A stretch of 64,000 nucleotides of DNA from Phytophthora colocasiae. Taxonomy: Eukaryota; Oomycota; Peronosporomycetes; Peronosporales; Peronosporaceae. The stretch covers positions 62,001-126,000 of the forward strand of contig JAGKQI010000037.1 of the NCBI GenBank assembly GCA_018806915.1, written 5' to 3'. The translations under genes were made by a program, and so were the position numbers. The notes under the pieces were generated by a model, which worked only from the letters and a program-made list of their open reading frames with translations, was not told the origin of the DNA and did not search any database. Positions within the stretch are counted from its first letter, which is position 1. The number at the start of each line of letters is the position of its first letter. Positions 1 to 9,470 of this stretch are shown here, piece by piece.

Positions 1-3000
1 GTTTGACTCGCCCCTTGACGGGGATGAGGTTTTCAGAAACCTCATCGAGGTGTTCACGGGGTGTAATGCCCGCTCCAAGAATAGCCGGGAGACCATCTTC
101 ATCTCGCTGGATCCTGCGAATCTCCAAGTTCCAGTTTGACAACTTCAATCCCCACTTCACGTTCCGACCATCAGCCGAACTGGATGACAGGAGCCATTTC
201 AGCACCGAATGTCTGGTGTACACCGTGATCACGGGACTCGTGTTTACCAGAGCCCGAAAGTTCTCCAGAACCCTGAGGATCGCTATGACCTCTTTCTCTG
301 CGATGTGATACCGGAGTTCTGCCTCATTCAACACACGTCCAGTGAACCGTACGGGGTGTATCACTCCATCGTACTCCTGTCCCAAGACGGCTGAAGCAGC
401 CCACGGGTTCGCATGAGGTATAATAACAAAGGGTCTGGTGCGATCTGGGTGTCTGAGGAGCGGTGTCGAGACAATCTTGCGCTTCAGGATTTCAAAGGCT
501 TCCTTCGCTCGAGCCAAATCTCGACCAGCACGAATCTGTTCATCAGACAACTCGTAGAGCACAGCAGCGATCACCGGTAAGTCTTCGATGAACTTGTTGT
601 AATAATTCAGACTTCCCATGAAACTCTGTACTCCCTTGAGTGTCGACGGGAACGGCAATTCCTCCACTCCCCTGACGATCTTCGGCGTGGCTCTCAGTCC
701 TTCAGCACTGATCTCATGTGACAGATAAGGAATCGTCAGCTTCCCGAACTCGCTCTTGGGCAAGCTCACAGAAATGTTCCAGTATCTGAGTCTGAAGAGC
801 AAGGCATTCAGGTCTTCACAAAGTTGATCCCAGGTGGGCGCCCCATGAGCAATGTCGTCAATGTAGGAACTTCGACCGAGTACCGGTCCCATGAAGGACG
901 GGACTGGGATGTTCCTCTGAAAGACAGTCATTTGGTCGGTGAGCACCGGAAACTCTGGCATGTGTTCATCAGAGTTCTGAAGTTGTTCACCGGACATCAG
1001 ACCATGTACGTCAGAGTTTAACTTCAGGAATTCCAGCACATCGGGATCAACGTCGGCTTCTTCTTCAGGTGACAGTCGCACAAACCCCCACAGGCAGTTA
1101 TCCAACATCGCCTGGTATACCAGGGGCGCGTTCTTCAGACCAAAGGGCATTCTTACCCACTGGAAGTGTCGATGAACGCTGAGATCAGCCTTGCACGCTC
1201 CGTCATTCGAATAGCCCAAAAACCACTCGCCATATCCAGACTCATAAACCACAGTGCTGCCTCAAAACCAATCAGCAGATCGTCTATCAGGGGCAACGGA
1301 TAACGCGACAACTGGATAAAACCATTCACCACTCGATAATCGATACACATGCGTATGTCCACACCATTCTTCTTGAGGACAATCACAATTGGTGATGCCC
1401 AAGGCGAAGTTGAGTACTCGATGAGTCCGGTCTCCAGGAGTTTCTTCAGAAGTTCGTACACCTTGATCATCAGGTGAGGGGCAACGGACCTCGGACGTTG
1501 GGCAACAGGTTTAGCGTCTCCCACGTCCAAGTCACAGACCACGCCCCTTGCCGGGGCAGGTGCGGCGTTGCCGTCTCCCAGAAAGATTTTCCGATGATAC
1601 TTCAGAATGTCCCTGAGTTTCTTCTCCATCCCCGGCGTTGTTCTCCCGGGTACTCCGACGTCAGCCTTGTCGATGTCACATTCGGGGGTCAAATCTTTCA
1701 ATTCAGGTAGCATAACCAGTTGGTCACGTAATTGAGATAGTAGGTCTGTTCCTTCCCGTATGTAGACACCGGGTTCCAGATCCAATTCCTCATTCGTGAC
1801 TCGCATGCACCGCTCGTACTCAGCTCGGAGCTTTTCCACAGGGGTGCCTGGCATACACTGGATTGGGATGTCCCATGAACAGTCTGTCGGCTCCTCATTT
1901 CCCATGAACAGTTCACCAGAAACACTCAGGGTGACTTCATCCTCGACCATGTTACTCGGAATTTCAGACGTGGTTCCAGAGTCTTTCGGAGTCATTTTCT
2001 CTGATGACAATCCCGGATCTCCGGTGTCCACAGCGGTATCCCGGGTCTCCTCTTCTCCGGCACTCACCCAGTCATCTGTCTGTGTAGCCACATCCAAAGC
2101 GAAACGAACTCGTTTTGTTCGTGGGACCGAAGTAGGCCTCACAAACTGTACTCGAGCATTATCCAGCCTTGGGCGCTGTAAGATCTTAGTGGGCCACGGG
2201 TATACCGGGTGATCCACACACGGAGGTTGAGGTATCAAATCCTCCAAGTCAGCTTCGGCCTTCAGGCGTCTCTTTGTCTCTGGTGACGGAGTGTTCTCCA
2301 GAATCAAAACTTCCCAGTCGCGGTAGGCTGCAGAGCCTGGCCGTACAAAGCGACCATGTCGTGGGAAAAATCCATACTCCACAATCCTTGCAACGTCAGA
2401 GAATTCGTTCACCCACGTATTCTTGTCCGAAATGTTCACCACGCGCACCGCCACAGGCCATGACCGGGCTGCATAAATCAGCTGAGTCACCCAACGGTCT
2501 CCACGTCCTGCCCACACGACTTCTCGTTGCGGGTTCGTCGGACCATAATCAATGCGAACAACAAATTCTTCACCAGGTCTCAGAAGTACAGCTTCACTTG
2601 GTCTGATGGACCTGTTCCTGCCGATATGATCACCGGGCTCCCAGCTGCACATCATCACCATAACTTCGTCTGGCATAGATACCAGTCCCTCACGGACGCT
2701 GATCCTCAGACCAGCAGCGAACATGAATCCCATTCCCAATAGCACGTTTATACCTTCGCCGATATTCGCAACCCAGACATCAACAATGTAAACCACTCTC
2801 GGTCCGAGAGTCAGTTTGATCTCAGCACTGGCACCAATGTACGTCGGAACACCTCCCATCCCAGACACCCTTGTTTGTTTGTGTGACTTAAGCCTGAGTC
2901 CGAGCTTACGCGCAAAGTCGTAACTCAGGATGTTGATAGTCGCACCGGTGTCCAGGAGAATCTTGGTCCGATGATCATTGACAGCGCCATGCACCATAAC

Positions 3001-3258
3001 CACATCACGCTTTGCAGGATCAGGGTAGTGATCCTCCCACCAGCCATAACATTCTCCGTCTTTCAGACGAAACTGGATTGTGTCGTCCGGAGGCGGTTCG
3101 TTGTCTCTCGGAAAGTCCGGTGAACAGTCTCTCGGAAAGTCCGATGAACTGTCTCTCAGACGCGGAATTTCTGAAGACATGGCTGATTCTTGAGCTAAAG
3201 CGGTCATGCAATGTTGATTTTTAGGTTGGGTTGTTTTCAGCTCCGGTCCTACGTACAC
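1..3258 (-). pseudogene. pol: gypsy A pol: protease-RT-RNase H, frameshifted, partial
   Basis: This encodes the polyprotein that would process Gag and copy the element RNA. The first frame (3258 down to 1153, 701 codons) has a retropepsin-like aspartic protease with a DTGAT active site at about residue 103. It then has a long linker and the start of the RT with the motif-A segment SLDMASGFW. At about 1169-1170 the frame breaks. Compared with gypsy B, two bases stand where twelve are expected between the ISAFI codons and the FQW/FEW codons, a 10-bp deletion. In the shifted frame I translated on to base ~180 without a stop, recovering MPFGLKNAP, the catalytic YIDD box (about 863-874) and RNase H-like sequence. 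Integrase is off the window. Pol is in the -1 frame relative to gag. Real but defective. Confidence 0.92.
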
Positions 3259-3323
3259 TAGAACACATAACTCTGGGGGTATGCCTTGCCCGGCGCGTTT
3301 CGGATCCCCATCCGACGGGCTTG

Positions 3324-6300
3324 CTAGTTTAACTGTTTCCCAGAGTCAGCCTCGTCACCCAGGAGTCTCTCCAGTAGGTGATCCGGCAGGTCCTTCAGTG
3401 TACCTTGACGGGCTAGTTTCTTGAGGGATTCCAGAGTCTTGATGTCTTCGCATGGTCTCCCAGAGTGCACCTTTCCGCAAACCTCACACGGCGGTACTCG
3501 GCACATCCTGCTCGGGTGACCTTTCTCCTGACATCTGTCGCAGACAATGTCCCTCCAGCAGTTTTCTTCTGAATGGCCTAAGCGACGACACTTCTCGCAG
3601 AACTTGTTCCAGTAGTCAGGGTTATCGCGCCGTGTCTGCTGGAAGTCTTGACCTGACGATCCTCGGGGAGACTGGGGCGGCGGTCGCCATCCCATGTTGT
3701 CCATGACCCGATAAACTTCGTTTGTCAGAGGCTGAGTCCAGTCAGCACTACCAGGCGCCTGAGAGGCAGATTGTACACCAGACGAAGATTGTACACCAGA
3801 CGTCTCGCGATCATATTCTGACGACGAGGCTCTGGTATCCTTTTCTTGAGTTCTGGTATCCGCGTCGACACCGTCAGAGGCATCCGGGTCTGCTTCTCGG
3901 GCAACGTAAGTCTTCCCCATACGCTTCGGCTTAAACTGTCCACGTGGGAGATTGTCCGCTCGGAAATCCCGATGTCTGGTGGTCGTAGTTTCCTGATCAG
4001 CCGTTCGCCAGACATCTTCGTCCTGTTGCAGAGCGTATTCCAATTCCGAGATGCTCTTGAACTTCCGGCCTTGTAACGCGATCTTCAGACGCTCGTCCTT
4101 CAGCTTGGTGATGTACCTCAGAACGTGTTTCTCCAGGCGTCTGGAGGATTTTCTGAAGTCCACCTCAGCTTTTCCGGCGGCCGAGTTCAGGCGATAGAAG
4201 AAGTCCAACGGAGTCTCGGAACTCTTCATTCCCATCGTGAAATATCTCTCGGAGTATGATGACCGGGCCTTGCAATAGCGCCTGCGAAACTCTGCTGACA
4301 ATTCCTTCCAGTCACGGGAAACGCTCTTCGGAAGCTGGTTGAACCAATCTCTGGCAGACACTGGGAGCTTCAGCTTGAGTTCCTGTATGCGGGTCTTGTT
4401 CGTCCACGCTCCCTGAGATGCCATGTTCACGAAGCGCTCCCACCAGTGAACACGCTCCCGTAATGCCGCTCGGGGATCAAATTCTCCGATGATACTTGAG
4501 TTTATGAAGGGCCTCATAGTCAGCAAGGTCGCTCCAGCTTGTCCCTGGGAAGCAGAAGTCAGGTTTACAACCTCCGGAGGATCCAAGTCATCAGAAGACG
4601 AATCACTTGAGTCCGAGCTTGAGTCACTTGAGCTTCCACCCGGGTCTGGGTCATTCCTACGTCTTCCAGGCCTTCGAGGAGCGTCCCGGCCATCTTCAGA
4701 GCGTCTTTCGCTTGGTTTCCGGTGTCCTTCGCGCCTGGGAGTCGCTGGGCGCCTTCCTTCAGCCTTTATCTCGGTCAGGGGAGCCGCTTGAGCCGTCTGG
4801 GTCGTCGTAGCGGCCGCGGTGGCCGCGCCATGCCTTCCAGCTTTCGCGCGCTTGGTGTCGGTCGTTCTCCGTAGGGGAAGAGGCGTATGGAAGGCCTCCG
4901 CCGTTTTAATGGGTGTAACCCTACCCCTACTGGCGACTCCTTCTGATCCCCTAACCCCAGGTGTGCAATCTCCCGTATCCCGACTGTTCACCAGAAATCC
5001 GGGTGCCGGTTTAGGGTCATGTTCACCGGAGATCCGACTTGAAGTTGCTACTTCAGGGTGGGCGACCCCTTGAACTTGGGACAATGTTGCACGAAGGTTC
5101 CTCAATTCTGCGGCCTGGAAACGCTGCATGTTCTGGGAACTTTCTCGCTTCCTGTCGCGCTCCGACTCCACATCGTGCACCCGCTGTCGTAAGGTCTCCA
5201 TTTGCGAAATCCAGTCACGTTTCAGCTCGTCTGCCCAACGCGCACGTTCGGCTTCGGCCTCGGCTTCCCGTTGTTTCCAGCGATCTGCAAACTCGGTCTC
5301 CAGACGCTGTACGTCGGAAAACTGTTCACCAGAAACTTGTTCGTCGGACACCTGTCTCTCAGACGACTTCGAATGGTACTTGAGCTTGGACTCTGACGCT
5401 TGACTCCGACGTTCTTCCAAGTCATCCACGCGTCTCTGGGCTTCCAGTCTGGCGCTCTCAGACTCAAGTAGTCGGTCGGTAAGTGTCTGGATCTGCTGGC
5501 GCGTATCAAGTTCCCGTTGTTCACGTCGACGTTCACGCTCCATGGATTCCAGACGTTCTCTGGCCAGAAAGTCCTTCTGCTCCTGTTCCATCCGACGCTG
5601 CCATTCCTGTTGCTGCCGCATAGCGTTCAGTTCGATCTGCGCTGGGCCTGATCTCTGGGAACTTCGTGTGTGGCTTGACGCAACGGAACTCAGACGTCTG
5701 GAAGACACTTTCTGGTGATCCTCGCTCTTCAGACTCTGGTGCCTGCTCTGGTGGCTTCTCCCACGACTCGAGACGGACGATGATGGAGCTTCTGGCGTCC
5801 GGTGAACAGAATCTCTGGTAGACAACTGTCTCTCGGACTTCACTTTTGGAAACTCCGGCTTCTCTTCCAACATCTCGAAGTCTTCAGGCTCCGACTTCAC
5901 CGGCATCAGTGTTCGTGTCACGTGGATTCCCATAGACTCTCCGGCGAGCATTCCTCCGGCTTCAGCACCTTGGGCAACCATCGCCAGACCCCCGACAGTC
6001 AACGGCATATGCGCAGACGCCCCTCGACTCATGGACATCAGCGACGAGTCTGTGGAACTTCCACGAAAGGTCTGGAGTCCCGACGAGTGCTCATCAGACG
6101 TACGCGAGGTCCCAATGACACTCGGCACAGGCGCATCAGTCGTCAGAGAGCTACCTCGATCTTCAGACATTGGCACACCAGACTCCAAGTGGGTGCTATC
6201 AGAGTGACTCTCGTATACCGGCAGCGAACTTAGCGACGGCGTCGACAGTGCAGATGGTGTCGACGAGACTTGCGGGCGTGGCGGACCATGTTGCAGGCGC

Positions 6301-7538
6301 TTGGACTGCGGCGGTTCTCCACTGCTGGACCCGTCAGAACTATGTGTGACTCTGAGTCCGGTCACCCGGAGTCTCATGATCAGCTGTCGTCCTTGTAGGT
6401 CAGCCTCCTCATCGCGTAATATACCATCAGCTTCGCCTTGACGTGCTTCGTTGCCTGCTTTTGTGTCTTCTGGGAGTCGATTGACCTGTGACCTGGCGGT
6501 CACAGTGGCCCACTCAACCAGTTCTTCAGCAAGTCGGCTCTGAAGCTCCGTCGCCACACTGCGCACTTGAGGTTCGAAGATAGCAGACGCCTGGGTCTGA
6601 GACCACCTCGGTAGCAGGTTCTGGAACGCAAATCCTGCTTCGTACAGCATCGTCTGAAGGACAGCGACGCATTCAGGTGCCGTCAGAGTACTCATCGAGA
6701 TCTCGACGTATGACAAGTCTTGGATTCGGCCAAAACTATGGCGCCTCAAGCGGAACTCCGATATCCACATGTCTTCTGGAAATACTGAAGAACACCGCCA
6801 CTTGATGTAGTCGCCCGTCGCTGCCGCAGCCTTCTGAAAGACATTTGCGTCAGGCTTCGCTGTTCGCCAGGCGTATTCGACGTTCGGCGGAACAATTCTT
6901 CCAGCGTCCATGTCCCTCCAGCGGCGGAACTCACGGCGTACGTACTTCAGGGCACGTTCTCCATCCAGAGAATCGGCCCTCCCAGACTCATCAGACGGTG
7001 TCTTCAGAGAATCTTCGGACTTCATCGGCATGTCGTCAGACATCGGAGTGTCTTCAGACTTTGGAGTCTTCGAGACACGTTCATCAACCAGTCCGGGTTC
7101 CGTCTTCACTTCCCCCACGGACTTCCCAGAAGCCGTCGACTCAGAACATAAGTCAATGACCTCCGGGGACTCAACCACGTCGGCGCCTCCCTCAGACGCC
7201 TCATCACCACCCTCACGGGCAGTGGCCACCTCGTCACCAGAAGCTTCAGCTTCGGACGGGCCTTCCTCAGAACCTTGTTCGCCAGACACATCGGGTGTCT
7301 CTTGGGCTTCAGGCTCCGCAGCAGGCTGGTCTTCGACCGCCGGTTCCGGGACGTTCACCTCCTCGGCTGCTTCCTTTTCACGTGCAGCCTTCCTCTTCTC
7401 GCGTGCCGCCTTCTGAACAGCATCCAAGTCGGGTTGTTCATCAGGCGGAAGACCTTGAAGACGCTTCGACTGACGTGTCGCCACACTGCGACCACCGCGT
7501 CCCCGACGTCCTCCTCTCGTAGTTCCATGTGAAGCCAT
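3324..7538 (-). CDS. gag: gypsy A Gag, unusually long, with CCHC zinc knuckles
   Basis: This is the capsid/nucleocapsid protein that packages the element RNA. The frame is open from 7649, inside the LTR and across the primer-binding site. The first sensible start is the Met at 7538, which gives about 1404 residues, far longer than usual gypsy Gags. The order is: a basic Gly/Arg-rich N-terminus, long acidic Ser/Glu-rich low-complexity sequence, a charged coiled-coil (about residues 650-850 of the open frame), a retrotransposon Gag domain (about 1090-1220), and two perfect CX2CX4HX4C knuckles plus a third imperfect one near the C-terminus. No internal stop. The low-complexity part is full of Ser-Gly/Asp-Glu steps that reflect the repeated DNA motif of this element. 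The exact start is uncertain. Confidence 0.9.
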   Translation of the reverse strand: MASHGTTRGGRRGRGGRSVATRQSKRLQGLPPDEQPDLDAVQKAAREKRKAAREKEAAEEVNVPEPAVEDQPAAEPEAQETPDVSGEQGSEEGPSEAEASGDEVATAREGGDEASEGGADVVESPEVIDLCSESTASGKSVGEVKTEPGLVDERVSKTPKSEDTPMSDDMPMKSEDSLKTPSDESGRADSLDGERALKYVRREFRRWRDMDAGRIVPPNVEYAWRTAKPDANVFQKAAAATGDYIKWRCSSVFPEDMWISEFRLRRHSFGRIQDLSYVEISMSTLTAPECVAVLQTMLYEAGFAFQNLLPRWSQTQASAIFEPQVRSVATELQSRLAEELVEWATVTARSQVNRLPEDTKAGNEARQGEADGILRDEEADLQGRQLIMRLRVTGLRVTHSSDGSSSGEPPQSKRLQHGPPRPQVSSTPSALSTPSLSSLPVYESHSDSTHLESGVPMSEDRGSSLTTDAPVPSVIGTSRTSDEHSSGLQTFRGSSTDSSLMSMSRGASAHMPLTVGGLAMVAQGAEAGGMLAGESMGIHVTRTLMPVKSEPEDFEMLEEKPEFPKVKSERQLSTRDSVHRTPEAPSSSVSSRGRSHQSRHQSLKSEDHQKVSSRRLSSVASSHTRSSQRSGPAQIELNAMRQQQEWQRRMEQEQKDFLARERLESMERERRREQRELDTRQQIQTLTDRLLESESARLEAQRRVDDLEERRSQASESKLKYHSKSSERQVSDEQVSGEQFSDVQRLETEFADRWKQREAEAEAERARWADELKRDWISQMETLRQRVHDVESERDRKRESSQNMQRFQAAELRNLRATLSQVQGVAHPEVATSSRISGEHDPKPAPGFLVNSRDTGDCTPGVRGSEGVASRGRVTPIKTAEAFHTPLPLRRTTDTKRAKAGRHGAATAAATTTQTAQAAPLTEIKAEGRRPATPRREGHRKPSERRSEDGRDAPRRPGRRRNDPDPGGSSSDSSSDSSDSSSDDLDPPEVVNLTSASQGQAGATLLTMRPFINSSIIGEFDPRAALRERVHWWERFVNMASQGAWTNKTRIQELKLKLPVSARDWFNQLPKSVSRDWKELSAEFRRRYCKARSSYSERYFTMGMKSSETPLDFFYRLNSAAGKAEVDFRKSSRRLEKHVLRYITKLKDERLKIALQGRKFKSISELEYALQQDEDVWRTADQETTTTRHRDFRADNLPRGQFKPKRMGKTYVAREADPDASDGVDADTRTQEKDTRASSSEYDRETSGVQSSSGVQSASQAPGSADWTQPLTNEVYRVMDNMGWRPPPQSPRGSSGQDFQQTRRDNPDYWNKFCEKCRRLGHSEENCWRDIVCDRCQEKGHPSRMCRVPPCEVCGKVHSGRPCEDIKTLESLKKLARQGTLKDLPDHLLERLLGDEADSGKQLN

Positions 7539-7610
7539 CTTGAATATAGACGCTTGACAGGAAACCCTCTCCTCAAACTCTCTTAGATCCGGTGATATCA
7601 CGATACCAAG

Positions 7611-7628
7611 ATCCGGGCACGCGCACCA
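7611..7628 (-). promoter_or_regulatory. primer-binding site of gypsy A
   Basis: Minus strand reads TGGTGCGCGTGCCCGGAT directly beside the LTR. Its complement splits cleanly into tRNA parts: two T-loop bases, a 5-base T-stem strand (CCGGG), a 7-base acceptor strand (CACGCGC), discriminator A and CCA. The same 18 bases recur beside the LTR of gypsy B. The tRNA species was not identified. Confidence 0.85.
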
Positions 7629-8694
7629 GTTGTCGCGAAGTCGGTGCAACTTTTACCGCGGTGCAGGGGCGTACAGTGAACCTGGAAGTGTGACTACCGG
7701 TAGTGATACCAGAGTCGCACAGCAAGGTGGGCGTGTGTTACCTTGTGCTGTCCTCGTAGGTTCGTTGTCTTGGTAATGAGACCCTCGCCGGGGTCGTGAG
7801 AGTGTTGATGAGAGTGAGGGTTCCTTGCGTAGACCGTCGGATGTCCTTCTGGTCCTCACAGGAGCGCTTGAGAGTCGAACGTTTTCCGGGGAACACTTGT
7901 ATACGCCGGAGATTTCTGAAGTCAAAAGAGAAATTAATACAAAGGGAAGTCCTGTCACTGGACTTCCGAGATAACCGCAATATAGAGTTTCGATATACAA
8001 ATATGTAGCTGCTCTTATTCTTTCCTGGCCCTTGAGCAGTGGGCTAATTCTCCAGGTCAACTAGGGAAATGTTCACCAGACACCTGGTCTGTCTGGTATT
8101 CCCGTAACTTTCGCGCACCACCCTCTAATATATAGTGGGAAAATAAACCAATACACTATCAGTTATATAACAGTCTACCGAGCGTCTTGAGAGCGACTGT
8201 CTAGCTCTCAAAACCTGTCCAAACGTACAACATGAAATGGGCTACCGCTAGAGACAAAACAAACGACCCAACTAGTAAATGGAATAGGTGGGTCCTCTCA
8301 GGTCTCTACGTTACGCTGACCTCCACCTAACGGGGCTTGATAGGTGAGAGATCACACGACTCAAAGCTTTGTCGTGGCCTTACACCTCCGAAGAACCGAC
8401 GAATCGACCTTGGGGTTGTAACGCAAATTTAACTCGGGGGTACCGATCAAATTGAACTCTGGTTATCTATCTCGTATCTCTCTGTCTTCTATCTTCCATA
8501 TTCTCATATACACTTGGTCTCAGTATAACTCAGGAATCTTCACTTGGGCTCACTATGGTAGTCGATGCTGCAGATCTTGTCGAGTCGACACTTAATGATG
8601 TCATTACAGGGATGAGCGGGTTGCGTTTCACTTGATTGCGTGAGGTCGTGTTGGGTACACTTGGTTTCAGTATGGGGTGGACTTCAGAGTGTCA

Positions 8695-9005
8695 GAGTCT
8701 GGTATCCTGTTCATCAGGGTCTGGAATCATGTGCGTCGGAGACATGTTCATCGGAACCATGTACTCCGGAATCATGTACATCAGAGTCATAAATACCAGA
8801 GTCGTGACACTTGGGTCTGTTCATCGGAGTCTTGTACGTCGGAGTCTGTTCATCGGAAACTGGTAAATGTCTGGAATATTGCTTGTATAAGCCGGACACA
8901 TCAGACTTGTTTACCAGAATCATGTTCATCAGACTCATGTACATCGGACTCATGTACGTCAGACTCATGTACGTCAGACTTCATGTACGTCAGACTTCAT
9001 GGTGT
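8695..9005. repeat. degenerate array of a ~14-16 nt motif in LTR A
   Basis: About a dozen imperfect copies of TGTWCRYCRGAVTC follow one another at irregular 14-30 bp spacing (for example near 8709, 8745, 8759, 8774, 8818, 8833, 8848, 8900, 8922, 8937, 8952, 8967). The same motif is scattered through gag and pol of the same element. Confidence 0.75.
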
Positions 9006-9368
9006 GATATCAGAGTTTCCATGCGTGATACCAGAAATCCATGAGTGTTTTTCGGGTGCGGAGCACGTATGCTGCAACGCACGAAGTCCAGTTGGGATAT
9101 GCGCGGGGTGCGCTACGTCCGGTGCGCGATACTTGGTATCTTGTGGGTATAACTGTATTCCTTGAACCATCATCGTCACACAGGACGGCAACGGGATGAG
9201 GTCTCTCAGAGATACATTCTTCTGAGAGACTTTCTGCCAACCTTTAGGCACTCATCGTCGGGGAAAGTCCGGTGATCAGACTGAGTGTTGTTGCTCTCGG
9301 AGTTCGTGCACTTTTCCGAGGAACACTTCTGATCTCTTGGGCCCCTTTGCAGTACAGGTGAAGGTTAA

Positions 9369-9376
9369 TATATATA
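9369..9376 (-). promoter_or_regulatory. TATA-like box in LTR A
   Basis: TATATATA about 150 bp inside the upstream end of the LTR, where a U3 core promoter is expected. Position and composition only. Confidence 0.4.
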
Positions 9377-9470
9377 GCAGTTTTCTTCCACAGATTCATC
9401 ATTGTCGCACGGGACATAACCTCGTCCCACATCTCCCTTTCTCCCACAATCCATTATATGTCCAATCACA

